Assembly (NCBI GenBank): GCA_039111635.1
Contig: JBCAQO010000011.1
Span: 1,488,001-1,552,000, forward strand
Direction of reading: 5' to 3'
DNA from: Heterobasidion occidentale
Lineage: Eukaryota; Basidiomycota; Agaricomycetes; Russulales; Bondarzewiaceae
DNA length: 64,000 nucleotides
Shown: positions 25,321 to 39,001 of the stretch, one piece after another
How the letters are laid out: each line of letters opens with the position of its first letter
How positions within the stretch are numbered: the first letter of the stretch is position 1
The notes under the pieces: generated by a model
Seen by the model: only the letters and a program-made list of their open reading frames with translations
Database searches by the model: none
What the model was told of the DNA's origin: nothing
Made by a program: the position numbers and the translations under genes

Positions 25321-27161
25321 ATGCACTCCCATCATTTTTTAGATCTACCTCTCGAGATTATAGAAGAAACGTTGAGTCGCCTCAAGTTTGTGGAAATATT
25401 GCATTGTTCCATGGTACATCTGTTTGCAATCCTCACGCGTACGAATGGCGCTCACAGCTTCCCAGACATGCCGCCACGTTCATGAACTGGTAAAGAATTC
25501 TGTCAGTCTGCAATACGCTATCGAGCTGGGTGCTTGCGGAATGGTGGCCACTGATTCCAAGACGCTTTCGACTGCTGAGTGTCATCGTTCATTGATTGAC
25601 CGTCAGCATGCCTGGCGCATGGCAGAGTGGAAAGTGATGGAAACGGTTCCAATATCCGGACATTGCGATGCGTATGAATTTGTGTCTGGCGTCTTTGCAA
25701 AGACGATGACACCAGGTGGAGTGTCAGCACCCATGACCTCACGCCATTTTACGGCAGTCTGGCTACCTACTCTTACCCAAAAGGGCCGAACTATTGTTCA
25801 CGAGGAGTTAGGCATCTCGACCAAGGATTTTGCAATTGATCCCACCCAAGACCTGCTCGTCTTAGTAGAGGGATATCCCGTCATCGGCGTTGCAGGGAGC
25901 GTGGTCACATCGCCCTTCGGAGATGTCAATGTCCATATTCGCAGGCTCTCAACCAACAAGCCTCACGATCGCGCCCGCTACCCCGTTTTGACTCGAACCT
26001 TCGCTGGTCGCACTTATCGTCGATGTTCAGTACAAATAGCGGACGACGTCGTCGTACTCCTCTTATCAGGCGGTGTCTTCCCAGAGATGTTGATTCTCAT
26101 ATGGAACTGGAAAACTGGAGATCTACTGGTCGTACGTCCATGTATATTTTTCTTTATTATTAATCTAACCGCCCTTCCGAGTCAGTCACGATTGCACTAC
26201 GGTGAAAGTTTTCAAGATATATCAATGTTATCTTCTAGGGCATATATGGTGGTGAGTTTGGCAACAAGCAGCCCCATACAACTGTATACGTTTCGCAACA
26301 ACCCCCTCGATCCGGGACAGCCACCGGATGCGACATTGAATTCTGCAGATAATGGTCCAGATTTAGTGTGTACCCTCGATTTGCCGGCGCTCAACGCTGG
26401 CGGCACCATTCGGAGTATTTCTAGTCACACAAGCCCTTTCATAGGCGGCCCCGCTTCCGGCACTCCTTTCGACGTTTCGCCAGATGCTCGTGTCCATGTT
26501 TTATCCATAGAGTTCCGAACCAGACGCTGGCATTGGACCTGCCTAACCCAACTCGTGGTTCGGACTGAGACTCTGATGTCGTACGTCCGGAGTCACAAAC
26601 CATTAGACGATAGACAGCCTCCACATTATCACTGGGATACATGGGGACCTGATAATACAAGATTTCTCTGTCCTGGGGTGAGGTTCCGCTGGCTTAGGTA
26701 GGAGAACCATTTCGATCTCCCTCGCACAAATGCTGAATCAATCATGAAGATATGTGCATGGGTATCGCGTGGTACTTCCCGTCATCAATGCACAAGATCT
26801 GGCGGTCTCCCAAGTGCTGGATTTTAATCCTTATCGCAAACCATCTAGCTTGCCGACTGAGCCAAGTGATGGTTCCGCTCGCTTTTCGGCGTGGATAACA
26901 GAGCCTTCCATGTTCCCCCAAGATATCTTCACGACACACATAGTGACTCGTCTTCCATACCATCGTGCCGTATTCAAGGAACCAGGGCATCATTCGGGAT
27001 TCATGATCGATAGCCACCGCCTGGTGGGGTTAATGGTCTGTCGTCGAACCCCTCTCCCAATATAGCTCGTTCTTATCATTTGACAATGCTTATCTGACAT
27101 GAACTAGGCGAATCATCTATGGGACGATGATTTGAATGACCTCGATGTTCTCCTCTTTTAA
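25321..27161 (+). CDS. F-box domain protein
   Basis: The N-terminus (FLDLPLEIIEETLSRLKF...TCRHVHELV, residues about 6-45) is an F-box, the Skp1-binding segment of SCF ubiquitin ligases. The remainder, with motifs such as VLLLSGGVFPEMLILIWNW, resembles the beta-rich C-terminal region of mushroom F-box families, which vary widely. Introns placed by phase: 25414-25465, 26132-26185, 26698-26749 and 27035-27107. The gene ends DDLNDLDVLLF with TAA at 27159-27161. The alternative downstream ATG near 25388 would miss the F-box; the start at 25321 restores it. The substrate is unknown. Confidence 0.85.
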
Positions 27162-28300
27162 TATAATCAATCATCTAGATGCCTTACGATATTCGTCACG
27201 CATCTATTGCTGCCTTCCAAGACCGGAAAGGGACTTCACGACTACGGGCTCATAGATATGTCAGTGGACGAATATTGGGTAGTAAATACTCACAATCTGT
27301 GGCTACATGAAGTCCGCCCTCCACCAATAATATTTCAGAACAGGAGATCTATCGACAACCTCATGCCCACTAGTGGTGTCTTCTAAACTAAATTTCCTTC
27401 TCAACTCTCACTTCAACGCAGGTCTTTCATACCCGTCTCTTCGCTATCATCGCTGCACAGGCCCAGAAACAAGCAGTCTATCCTGCTTATACAGCTTGAG
27501 CGGCGATGACGACATGAATTCACGACATCAGAAGTGATGTCATGCGACAAACCTTCAATAACGGGTCATGGAGGTCATGGAATGATTTGTCGTGTCGTTC
27601 TGGCAAGGTCAACCTTCGCGCATGATAAGCCATATTTTGATTTCATTTTCACCTCTAGGAGTCTGGTTCTGTGCTATGAATATCCTTCAAGCATCAGGGT
27701 TTCTCATGATTGAAGCTGTGTACCCAAAGGACCTTTCTGTGTCTCGACTGCCAGCTCTCACATCGTGACATCGGATAGCGATGTAAGGCTCAATAGGTAA
27801 AAATCTCACGCTCAGCGTCCGTCTTCTCTTGCTTATCAGACAAGAATCGCCTAGATTATCAGATTGTGCGACAGCTGAGTCCCCATGTGTGTAGCGAAGC
27901 CTAAACTCAGGTCTTGACCGGGTGACGACGGCAACACGGTGTGAGCATAATCACCTCTGTTGAGGACTGGTGCCTCAGATTTCGGAAGACTTGCCGCACT
28001 CGCGGTCAGCTCGTATGCCCGAGGCGCGCGAAAGGGGGTCCATTCACATTGACACACTTCTGTCGCGTCGTGTGCTTGCTTGGCGGTGGTCAATTTCCTT
28101 CTTCTCTGAGGTCGCAAGACGCTGAATGCTGACTGCGTGTGAGCGTCGAGCTGCTCAGCACCACGGGTCTTCCGGCGGCATCATTCTTCCCTTCAGATGT
28201 CACAATGAGTAATCTGATAAAAGTCAATACGACCTGGAGCTCCGTTCCCTCTGGCTCTCTTTTATCACTCTCACAACTTCCTATTGATTGTGCACAAGAT
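27162..28300. other. Intergenic region, nothing recognised
   Basis: About 1.1 kb lie between the F-box stop and the MFSD1-like start. Frames at 27851-28117 (-) and 28090-28494 (-) are antisense or unsupported. The region just before 28301 should be the promoter of the next gene. Confidence 0.5.
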
Positions 28301-30675
28301 ATGGCCAGTCCAATTCCAAAGCCAAGCATATCTGTCGACGAAAAACAGTCTTTAGATCGCCATTCATCGAATGCAGATGATTGCTCGAAGTATGGGCCAG
28401 CAGGAAAGCGCAAGCTGCCATTAGGCTGGAAGATCCTCATGATCGTCTTGACCTGCCTCTGCACATGTACGCCCTGATTTTCTATGATATCCATAAACTT
28501 CTCATCTAAAATCTTCAGTCGGGAACCACTGGTCGAACGTGAGTGAAGCGATTCAGTCGGTGTTGTTGAGATTTCTCATGAAAACACGTACAGGCCCTCA
28601 TTGTGTAGGTTTTCCAATCGTCATTGGACCAAGACCTCTGATGATCCTCTAGTGCTCTCAAGACGACGATAATCAAGAATCTCCATATAAATAACTCGCA
28701 ATTCGCAACATTGGTCTGTCTCCCTTGAACTGTCGTTTGGAGGTTCGTCACTGACTTCCCACGATGCCCAGGTTGCCGTCACCAATCTCGTACGAAGTTC
28801 CCGTACTTCACTCTCAATTATGCCGCTCTAACGCCGCTTTGACAGGTTAATACCTTCCTGTGCATCGGAATTGGCTTTTGCATAGACAGATGGGGCGGAG
28901 CACCCCTTTCAGTGGTCCTTGCATTTTTTCACCTCTGCGGCTCTGTGGTCATGTCTGGCTCGGCCACGAACCACCTGAATAGCTATCCACTGCTAATTTT
29001 TGGCAAAGTCCTAGCTGCTATCGGAGATGGATCGTTGGACAATGCGCAGCATCGCATATTCTCAACGTACTTTGCGCCAGGGAAAGGCTTTGCGTTCTCC
29101 ATCGGTATGTCTCGGAAGTTCTTGCTGCTTTTGGTAATATTCACGGACTGCCGTAGGAGCAATATGGTACGTGGGCTTTGTGCTACGTCTGCAGCCTTCT
29201 CATATCGTTGAGGAAAGGTCGGTGGCCAATCTAGCGCAATTCACCGGACAGTCAACTGCCAACATCATATCGACTAACACACACACGTTCGCCTGGACCT
29301 TATGGATCAGCTCCATCATTGCGTTGTTCTCTCTGCTATGCGCGATCGCCTTGGTCTTCTTGGACCGTTACCTCCGTGTCAAGTATGATGTCACAGACCA
29401 GACCAGCGGGGAGCGCCACGTAGGCCGCATCAAGACCGGCACGTTCAACCTCTCGGCTATAAGACATCTACCCATTACCTTTTGGCTCATCGTCCTTTTT
29501 GCCGTGTTCGAGAATGCTGGAGTGCAATCATTTGTCTCGATCTCCACGTACGCGTTGCTTTGTCTCATCGAACGTGAACGTGAATGATACGATCTGCAGC
29601 GTTGTTGCTGAACCTTTTTTGTAGACAATTTGCGCAGCAGAGATTGCAAAAAGGCGCCGTGATTGGGGGATGGGTTTCAAGCTTCTACTTGCTGTTGCCT
29701 GCAGGTCTGACTCCGTTCCTCGGCATCTTCATCGATGTCTTCGGCCACCGTGTGTCGTTCCGTACGCTTATTTCTGCCTTGGATTGAACCATACGCTGAT
29801 GATTGATTCACGGCAAGTGTTTGTATCGGGACTCACCTTCCTGATCTCTATGCTGCTTCTCAAGTTCTCGCACACAGTTCCCTCATTTGGTGAGTAGATA
29901 CGGTTCTGTGTCTAGAATGAAGCGTTGAGGGTGAATCTTTTGTGAAGTTGCTGCATATGTGTTCTATGCGCTGTCTCAGGCAAGTCTCGTTTCGAGGATC
30001 AACACTGATTTTTTTTTTGACCGAGAATGTCAGGCAGTGACACCGGCGCCGCAAGTTGAGATAGTCCGAAGCATCATACCCGATCCTTCTTACTTCGCCA
30101 CAGGGTGAGTAGACAATTTTTCTACCATATTGACTATGCATAACGACACTTAACGCAGGTTTGCTATTAAAAGTATGCGGCGCCTCTCAGGGTTCGAAAA
30201 TGCGATCTAATAATATTTCACAGAGTCAGTGGTACAAGCCTCCATCGTGATCATCACTACCGCTGCTGGGAGACTCCAGGATCTGTCTCCGACGGACTCT
30301 CTAGACCCCGCCGTTTCCCTTTGGCTTTCATACGCCTTCGTCTCAGTAGCAGTATCTGGACTTCTCCTCGTCCTTTCTTTTGGAAAGACCACCTTGCCTG
30401 CCGCCCGCCTCAGCCAGGTGCGCCCGATAGACAAGAAGGGCGAGTTGGAGGCGATATGGAGGGCACAGGCCCGTGGTATCTCTGGAGAAGAGGAGCTGAG
30501 CTGGCAAGAGAAGGAGAAGATCCTGAAATCACCTTCGGAAAGTTCGACATTGCTCGTCTCGTTTGTCTACCCTCTCATCGCGCTTGTCATCATCATTTTG
30601 GGATGGGTCATGTTCGGGCTCGGAGTGGGCTGGGGCGTACATGGGAGTGTCATCGCAGGAACGACTGGAGAGTAG
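28301..30675 (+). CDS. MFSD1-like major facilitator superfamily transporter
   Basis: Starts MASPIPKPSISVDEKQSLD with a short hydrophilic N-terminus, then the first membrane helix (GWKILMIVLTCLCT). Splicing joins FGNHWSNALIVALKTTIIK with NLHINNSQFATLVAVTNLVN and TFLCIGIGFCIDRWGG, the helix-loop pattern of MFSD1-type carriers. These are lysosomal/vacuolar peptide or solute exporters in animals (family knowledge). The later part has FENAGVQSFVSIST, GAVIGGWVSSFYLLLPAG and a final helix before GSVIAGTTGE, with TAG at 30673-30675. Exons in the first 700 bases are short (some about 18-40 nt), and the junctions ATT GT|GTAGGT and CTC|GTACGA were fixed by phase. Substrate unknown. Confidence 0.87.
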
Positions 30676-33383
30676 ACTTTTCATTGAATGAGATCTCGTC
30701 CCAATTTGTCAATCAACGAGGAACATTTCTGAATTTGCACCGCTGTCGTACAAGCTTTGATGGGGTTGCTTCTCTCTTGATTAACACCACAGCTGAGTCC
30801 CAGAGCCTTGCATATCACCTCTCGAGTACTCGTCCGTGATGTACAAGCTTTCCGCCAAGCTGAAAATATTTTCTGGAATTAGCTGCGCGCCGCGCGGAGG
30901 AAGTAGACGGTGAGTCAGCCGGTGTCGGGTGAACGACGAGCTCCAAGCCGATAAATCCCGAAACCCAGTTACTGAGTCCGCCATCAGCAAAATTGCAGAA
31001 ACAATATATAGCTATGTATACCCTTATATACCCTGTCAGCCCCCCAAGACCTCCAATTGGGAGGGGGGTAATATATAATTATATGAGGGACTAGAAAAAA
31101 TTGCAATCTTTATAATCCTTGTGATTCTCACAAGACTTGAGGAATATATACCCATTTGAGATTGGCGAGAATATATTCTCATACAGTGCTCACGAGGCAT
31201 TGCATTCATTCAATTAAATACTGAGATTACAATGCTTGTTCAGACAATACAATGCAGGACAATCAAATAATAGGAATATGTACAACATGAATACACTAGT
31301 ATAGGGGAACAACAAGCATTCAGTCGAGAAAAACTTGGCTTTAACAAACGTCAGCTTCACTGCCATCCTGCAAGCGCAGTCGCTGAGCAGTCATACCAGA
31401 GCATTATGTGTTCGCAGAGGCCATGGCGACGTCTGCAACAGGTGCAGGGTTCACGGGCCGAGCACACAGGCGCATGCAGGGAACAGCAAGCACAGGTCTC
31501 TTGCAGCACGGTATTTCCAACAGCTAGTAGCGGCGCATGCGGCATGCTCAGGTATGGAGACTGCACGAGGATTAAAGGAAGCGGCAGCCTGTGCATTGTC
31601 AAAGCAGCATTCGCGTCGCGGCCTAAGAGCAGATTGCCACCGCGCAGCATGTAGGCACAAGCGAGCAAGAGGCGCGCCGAGGAAGGGAGGGAGGGACGAT
31701 AGAAGGAAGACGGGAAGGTGCAGAGCATGGCGTGCTGCGAAGCGCACCCTTCTTATTGTTGAATGGAAATTTCACCAGCACGTCGTGGTACGGAACCTGC
31801 ACGGATCGCGGCATTGGTATACAAGACACAAGGCACAGAGATGAGAAGAAAGACCTGCCTCGCCTGTGCAACCGCCTTGATGACCGCCCACGCCTGCACA
31901 TGTGTCATCAGTGTCATGGGTAAACATGCCCTTCTGCAGCCCCACGACGCCGCACCCAATGATGTCCTCCACCGCATCCTCGACGCACTGCCCACCGCAC
32001 ACCTTGTGTATCAGCTGTACGTTGCATCGCGCCGCAAGTCAGCCATCAGCATGCCGCTGCAAAAGGAGGAGGAAGAAGAAGCAAAGGAGAGGGAGAGGTG
32101 ATGCTCACATTGGCGAGATTGCTCATGTGCCCGCCAAGCAACTCAATACGCACCGTACCTTCAGCCATTTACTCAAGCTTAACGCTTGCCTCGCGCAGGC
32201 GCTGCTTCACGATCCACATCTGAAAGTGAAATTATGCTCAGTGGCTTCGATGGCAATGCCGGCGCCGTGGTAGTTGAAAAGTGCAGCAGGTATAAAATAA
32301 TCATTGGGAGCAATCTGAAAGGAAATTTCATCAAGAAATCTTCAATTGACATAAATCGGCCATATGAGATGCATATATGCGCATACACCTACTGCTAAGT
32401 TGACAGATTGAAGTTTGGTTTACTTACAAGCAAGGTTTTCTTCCTGTGACAGATGTTATCCATCCATTCACCAGGTATAGCATTCTAGGATGACATAGAG
32501 AAGTACTTGCCTGAGAGTATGAGTTGCAGCAAGGAGGGGCATGATGAGAGTCAGGAAGAGAAGGAGTTTGACTTATCTGACGACGCGTCCTGACGCGTCG
32601 CGCTGTGACATAACGTGACTGCTCTACTCTGCTTCCAATACCGCGCGTTTGGGGTTTTCTAGGGTTTTCTGCAAAAAAACCGAGCTCTGCACCGCAGAGC
32701 TGAAAACTCTTCATCGGCAACTCTACACCTCAGTACTGGCAAGGCATGGACAACGGCCATGACAGCGAAAATGCCGACGGAGCATCGACAGATGAGGGTG
32801 AGGACACTGACGACGACCCCGACCCGTTACCTGAACGAGCGGGATGAGCGGGACCGCGGGTGCTTGCAGAGGAAGGCGATAGGGATTTTGAGCACGGTAT
32901 CATATATAGTAGTTATATAGTATTACATTATGAGGCCTAGTAATATATTACATTGCCATTGAGACCTCCAGATGGCAATCCACCGCAACGATTGTGACGA
33001 AACACTAAGAAGAGCGCGGCAAATGCAATGCCATATATGACCTTGCCTGCAGGGTCTTGAGATTATATAACCCTCAATCTGTGAAAGGCAATCCCATGTT
33101 TGGTCAATTTTGCTGATGGCAAAGTGTCATTCGCTCAGAACATAAAGCAATTGCTGCACGTCGATATCCAGCAACCTTTATTGAGCTCTGGCAGGCAGCA
33201 GACGCTCGTGAGTGCCTATCATATATTGTGGCTTGCGCAAAATGCTCATGCACTGCCATCCCAGGCACCTCCGGTCTTTTAAAAACGGCGCAATAAACGC
33301 CCAGATCGCTCCTTTGGCCCCACCTCGACGTTCTAGCTCTATCCTGACTCGTTCACTTGCGTACTCCCTCACGACCCCTAGCG
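30676..33383. other. Gene-free region with AT-rich and GC-rich blocks
   Basis: About 2.7 kb. Positions 30990-31330 are AT-rich with TATATA runs and a CCTCC-AATTG-GGAGG hairpin-like word. Positions 31335-32200 are GC-rich with overlapping unsupported frames on both strands. Positions 32560-32605 hold two GACGCGTC words. Positions 32952-32979 contain an 8-base inverted repeat, ATTGCCAT...ATGGCAAT. This could be an old, unrecognised transposon relic; nothing is diagnostic. Confidence 0.4.
33277..33284 (+). promoter_or_regulatory. TATA-like box of the GPCR gene
   Basis: TTTTAAAA lies about 100 bases before the ATG at 33384. Plausible core promoter only. Confidence 0.3.
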
Positions 33384-35030
33384 ATGTCCGATTCGAACCT
33401 TCCGAACGGCATCGTGTGCACGCTCGAAGAGTATCTCCGATCGAGAGTCTCGGATCAAAACCCATACCCTTCCATCACCTGTTTGACCCGTGGGCAAAGC
33501 ATAGGCGTAGCAGTGAGTGCTGTTTTCGACACGGCGTTTGCGCTCACTGTCATTTTCTCACTTTGACCGCTGATTTTCTCCCTGCCGGTGCATGCAGCTT
33601 ACTGTAGAGTCGGCGCTGATTTCACTGCTCGCGGTTTCGTTCCTGTTCCTTCTCATCGTCGTGCGTCTTCCGTCGTCTGCATCTGTGTTCCATGGAAGTC
33701 TTATCACGTCGGACGCTTTGGCTCCCAGAGAAATGTCTTCCGATCTTTCGTTCACGATCCCTCTGGCAACTGGCGTCTGCTGAATGGACCTATGGACATC
33801 TACATGGTGTGTAGAGCGTCCGAACTTATCATCGCAGCCGAGGTTCTTCGTTACATTGATACTATCAGGCAATTTCCACCAGATGTCTCTATTTTGTTCG
33901 GATCTACTGCAAGCCATAGGATACGTGCTAAATATCAAGTGGGTGCACCAAGGGAAGGTAGAGACGGGAGGATTCTGCACAGCACAAGGTACGTGGCGTT
34001 CGATTCTTGGCAAGCGCCGGCTCACGTCCCTCGTCTATCCAGGCATTGTTCAACAGTTAGGCGAGACAGGGGTCGCAATGATCACGTTGGTGCGTGAAGG
34101 GATTAACGTCTGGAATGGACAGCTACTAACTTTGTCAAACCGAGGCAGGCTATTGCACTGCACACGTTCATTGGAGTCATGTGGAGAAAGGGCATCCATT
34201 CTCGCTATGTCGCCTTTTTCGTCACTGGGCTCATTTGGATCTTCACAATCCTATTTGTTTCCATTGGTGCCGGCATACATAAGAATGATAACTATGAGGC
34301 TCCCACCCCCGTGAGTAATCATGTTTCGCACTTACATGGACCACCAAAACTGATACATCCGGGTGACAGTTCTGGTGCTGGATAGGTGGGAAGTATACAA
34401 GCGAGCGACTCTGGGGCGAGTACTTCTGGATCTGGCTCGCTCTGTTCACCTCCTTCCTCGTCTACATCCCGCTGTATTACTGGAGCAAAGGAAACCTCTC
34501 TGTCGACCCCGAGACCTGGTGGCGGTTCCGCGTTCACCCGCGCAATGCCGAGGGCGTAGAAGCGGGCGAGTCGAAGCGGGCGATGCTGATGCTAGCGTCA
34601 GTCCTGTTTCGCGCTAGTTTTTTTTTTTACCACACATGCTCACACAGCCGCTTTCCTCCATATAAAACTGTGATATAGGTATCCGCTTGTATACTCCGTA
34701 CTCGTTCTCCCGCTCTCCGTCGTCCGCTGGATCAACTTCGGTCTGGAAAAGCACGGGAACGACGTGCCCTCCGTCTGGTCCTTCCTTGTCATCACCGTCT
34801 TCAGCCTCTCGGGCGCGATGAACGTCGGCCTCGTCCTCCTCACACGCCCGCAGCTGCTCCTTTTCGGCCAGCAACACGCGACGCAGACGCATCATCTCTC
34901 GGGCAACGGACGCAGCCGGGGTTCGAGGAAGCAGACGAAGCGGATGGGTAGACTGAACGAGGACGACGACGGGGGCTGGAACCTCCCTGTGATGAGTCGA
35001 ACAAGCGAGTCTAGTATGAGTGTATCGTGA
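33384..35030 (+). CDS. Git3/CAR-like seven-transmembrane G-protein coupled receptor
   Basis: The predicted protein begins MSDSNLPNGIVCTLEEYL and has seven hydrophobic segments; the second extracellular/transmembrane portion includes GIVQQLGETGVAMITLAIAL. The hallmark of the fungal glucose/cAMP-receptor-like family is seen at helix 5 (GGKYTSERLWGEYFWIWLALF, then YIPLYYWSKGNLSV). The tail is basic and Ser/Arg-rich with a likely hydrophilic signalling region, ending ...RTSESSMSVS with TGA at 35028-35030. Several 50-70 nt introns interrupt it. Such proteins sense nutrients and couple to cAMP signalling; the ligand here is unknown. Confidence 0.83.
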
Positions 35031-35554
35031 GTTGTTGGTTGACATTTCTGGCTGGTGTATATAAGGGTGAGGTGGGGGGTCACATTTGAAGCTACTTATT
35101 CTTTATCTTGACGACATCACATGTAAACGCTGACCAGTGTAGCTTCATATTTTAATATCCTGTATGCACCAACGAATTGCTTTGAAAGCTATGCTACAAT
35201 ACCAATAGTAACAGCGGGACGGTCGCAACCACTGCATATATGGGGAAATTTAGCATAATCTAGAAAGTAAGTATCCACGACTCTTCAAGCACAACCTAGT
35301 GCTTTCAGTACTACATCAAATGAATGTGCTATCAGGATACACACGCACAAGAGAAACAAAAAGGCGTAAACAGCATGACAAGATGAACGAATATAAAGAT
35401 CTAGTGGGCAGAAGTACGACGGCACCTGGATTCGTTCTTGATGTAACCAAGACTGTAGCATATTATTACTCAATCATAACATCGTCTAAGGCAATCTGTA
35501 AAGAAGCTCAAATGGTTGATCCTGCCCCAACAGAGCCTGGGACCGTTGAATAAA
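35031..35554. other. Convergent intergenic region
   Basis: The 3' flanks of the GPCR gene (+) and the orphan multi-TM gene (-) meet here. AT-rich; no gene seen. Confidence 0.55.
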
Positions 35555-36988
35555 TCATGCTGTAGCATACACCTCCGATCCATTATCTTGACCCCTGGTC
35601 GTCCCATCCACAAGAGTTGTAGAAATGGTACTCTTCGTCACAGTGATGCCGCCAGCGGAGTCTTCTCTTATACTCGACGGCTCCAGGATAGTCGTCTTGC
35701 TGTCCACAGAGAGAATTGACAAGTCCCATATCGTCTTCTTAAGGCTTACAAGCACGATGATAATGGTTGGATATATACCCTGAGACATCTTCTGTCAGTG
35801 GGCACATGAGGCGCCAGTTGGAGTGTGCTCACTGCTATGTGAACTCCAACATCCATGAAGAATGTGGCGACTACATACTCATTTGAGCCTGGTGCTTCCA
35901 CGAACGTAGTGGCGATGAGCGTTATCTAAGAAGAGCTGATGCGGTTAGAATTGTTTCAGTAGGAGATCTTTTCAACACACCCAGAGGACACAATATAAGA
36001 CCCCTGACTCAATCAAAAGGACAAGGATATTCTGAGTTTTAGCTACCACATTTGAGCGAGAGAGGTTGAGATTGAGAAGCTGGCGATTTCCCCTGTTGAG
36101 ATGTAATCAGTCCGTGCAAACAAGAATGAAAGGCAGTATAAACCATGCTGTGTAACCAATAAGTGAAGTAGCCGTCGCGTTGGTTGCAAGGGACAGGATA
36201 TAGCCGGCGAATTGAGCATAAGACGCAGCCACCTGAATCTCCGGCGAGTTACCTTTCCACAATAACGCTACTCCGCACCCTGCAGTGATCAAGATGGCAA
36301 CTATGTCCAAATTTTTGTATGGGCACTGGTGGCAGTATAAATCATCGCTACGTACCCAGCGAGCCGAACCAAAGTAATATTGGCATCATAACCAGCTTGC
36401 GGCTGGCAATCCGCAGGGCCCACGCTCTCCATACGACAATAGCATCGCTGAGAGTGAGCTATAGGACTCATCTAGGCAGCTATGCGGGTATAAGAATTGG
36501 AGGGCGCACGTTGACCATTGTTAGAAACAATGGAATAATTCGCAGCCGAAATGTGGAGGCGAGTATTTCCGATTGTATGTTGACTAGGTTTATTTCATGA
36601 CGTAGATGAGCGACGAAGAGACGGTCCCATCGCTGAATTATTGCAAAATGTATTGCCCATGATATAGTTGCCATGATGAACATAATGATGCACGCTGGGA
36701 GCATGACCATGTTCATTGTCGATTTCAACCCCCTGCGACTGTGAAGGGAATCAGTAAAATGTACCAAATTATGAACCAGGATTCTCACAGGAGGTTCCAG
36801 ATGCAAAATCCGAATATAACGATGTATATACCTAGAGATTGGATGAGTCGAACCGGGCAAGACGAGCTCATCTGACTGCTTTTACCGTAAATCACTGATT
36901 CGCAAGCAAAGGTAGTGAAGTCTGCGGTAAAGAAATCCTGAATGTCATGGAGAGCTTTTATATCACTCGCTGTCAGATTAGCTAACAT
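35555..36988 (-). CDS. Uncharacterised multi-pass (probably 7TM) membrane protein
   Basis: Starts MLANLTASDIKALHDIQDFF and ends GQDNGSEVYATA with TGA at 35555-35557. Splice phases give several hydrophobic stretches: YIVIFGFCIWNLL, MVMLPACIIMFIMATISWAI, a segment containing LSDAIVVWRAWALR, AASYAQFAGYILSLATNA, IESGVLYCVLWITLIATTF, and GIYPTIIIVLVSLKKT. The SDAIVVWRAW motif recurs in a large orphan family of Agaricomycete membrane proteins with no established function. The C-terminal tail is Ser/Thr-rich and probably cytoplasmic. I do not assign a ligand or activity. Confidence 0.75.
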
Positions 36989-38119
36989 CGCGGAGGATTA
37001 TTGAGCGGCTGGCAGAGAGAGAGAGAACTAGAGAATGCAAGGGGAATAGTAGATTTGATGAGGTCATGAGTGCCGCTCAGAGCTGCTTATGAAGCCCGGA
37101 AATTCGTGAATATCCGAAGACCCTACTTCCGAATACAAGAACAAGACTCGCCTCTTCAATCTTCAAGGTCGGAGCTTGTGAGGTTATGAATTGACAGAGG
37201 TAGGTTGATGGTGCATGAAACTGCATCAGAGATGGTATTCACCTCCATACAGCCTAAGTGAGATGCAAGCACTCAGAAATGGAAACTGAGGGACCCGCGA
37301 TGCATTGGAAGCCTTGGGGCTGTATACTTCCGCATGGCAGACTAATTAGAGGTGCAACTTGCAGCAAATGGGATCTCAAGAGACCTTAGACCTTAGCCTA
37401 CATCGTTCTTTAGCGCTGATGGCTGTCAGATTTTGTTTACAAGAATAAATCTAAGCAGAGCGGCGCCTTTCAGTAGCGGCGGCAACTTCATTTCCGGATG
37501 CGTACCTCGTGCCCTTGAAAATCTATGCTGCGATAGCATCATTTGAACAGAAACCATCGTTCCTGCATTGCTTCTCACGATGCTTCTCACGAGCACTCCA
37601 GCATCGCATTTCTCGCGAAGTTGTGCGAACAAACCTAAGAAGCAAGACACACGAACAAGCCAGTAAAATTCACCAGGATAGGCCAGATCTCGTGAGTCAC
37701 CGGTGATTCGATGGCCGGTGATGCTGAAGATATATGGCTGTTACCTGCTTGTAGTTGATGTCCAGTTGCCACCCACATTGATGCACCACAGAAAACTTTT
37801 GGGGCGTGTGTATGCCTATTGCCAAGTCCCAACCGTCACACGTCAATGATGACTTGGATGAGGAGGAAGAACGGAGTTTAAATTTGGTTCGATTGAGGAG
37901 TCGGGCCGTCCGGGCCGCAATTTCCGGCCGTTGCGCAGGCCAGCACCTGCCAGCACGATATCCTCGGAATTTCATGTGACCAGACCTTCATGAAGCTTGA
38001 AGTCCATGTTTCTACTATTCTCACAAACAGCCCCGAAGTCTGCAAACAATTACAGCGGTGAGGCAGTAACAAGAAAGAACGTTCACGCGCTCGCGCATAA
38101 AATGCAGAACCTTTTTTCC
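36989..38119. other. Intergenic region, nothing recognised
   Basis: About 1.1 kb between two minus-strand membrane-protein genes. It includes a short direct repeat CTTCTCACGATG/CTTCTCACGAGC near 37567-37595. No supported gene. Confidence 0.5.
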
Positions 38120-39001
38120 TCAAAAGATCCTGGCTTGAGGCTCTGGCTCTTGCGCGCGCCTCTTGACTTCTTCCAGTAAGCCCTCTCCGTGTTTCCCTGC
38201 TCTCTCCCTCCCAACTTCCATTTCGTGCCTCAGCTTCACCCGCCTAAGCAACCACGCGCTATAGAACACGGTCAATGCACCGCAGATCACGGTGCATGCG
38301 CCTGTCACCGCGAGCGTAGCTTCGCTGTTCACCGTGAATCGCCCGCCTTGCGCCCCGAACACGTTCGCGATCGTTGTGATCACCCCCGCAAGTCCATTGA
38401 GACAGCCAGGTCTGGATCATACCGCGAGCGGGTCTGTTTGGTGGTGAGTTGAGAGATGCGTTGAGACTTACAGGAAGATGCTGTCCAGGAGCCAGATGTA
38501 ATTGGCATTCCACTTCCACCACAACCAGATCATCCCCACGGCCCCGACTCCGCAGCATATCCATGCTATCACGAATCTTTGAAACCATTGTTGGCGTCAG
38601 CATCGCTATTCATCAAGTCCAGAGATAGCGCCTCACAGAGATACATTCTGTACCACATCCAGTACTCGGCCTTCCACCTGCTGAAGCCCCCCGTTGCCGT
38701 TGTCGACGTTGAAGCTCTGCAAGCTTGTAAATGTTCCGGGAAAGAGCACAAAGCCGGCGAGTAAGATCCAGGTAAAGAAGCTGGCTAGAAGATTATCCAA
38801 ACGTGGAACCGCATCGAGCGCAAGTAGCATGTTCATGTAATCCGTTTGAACGGACATCTGGCTAGACTTAGCCCGATGAGGAGATGGCCTCTGCTCTGTC
38901 GATGATGCAGCTGGTGTGCTGTGCTGTGTATCGTGAGTCATTGTCCTGACCGATTTCGAGGGTCGGGTGGGGCGGCATTGTTCATGGATCACAGTCGACA
39001 T
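38120..39001 (-). CDS. Uncharacterised fungal membrane protein, about four TM segments
   Basis: Starts MSTVIHEQCRPTRPSKSV with a hydrophilic N-terminus of about 50 residues. SQMSVQTDYMNMLLALDAVP and DNLLASFFTWILLAGFVLFPG follow, a layout I associate with a conserved but unnamed ascomycete/basidiomycete membrane family. Further helices are FVIAWICCGVGAVGMIWL and the region after PGCLNGLAGVITTIANVFG, with a last one at AVTGACTVICGALTVFYS. It ends EPEPQARIF with TGA at 38120-38122. Two introns lie near 38400-38470 and 38565-38630. Function unknown. Confidence 0.7.
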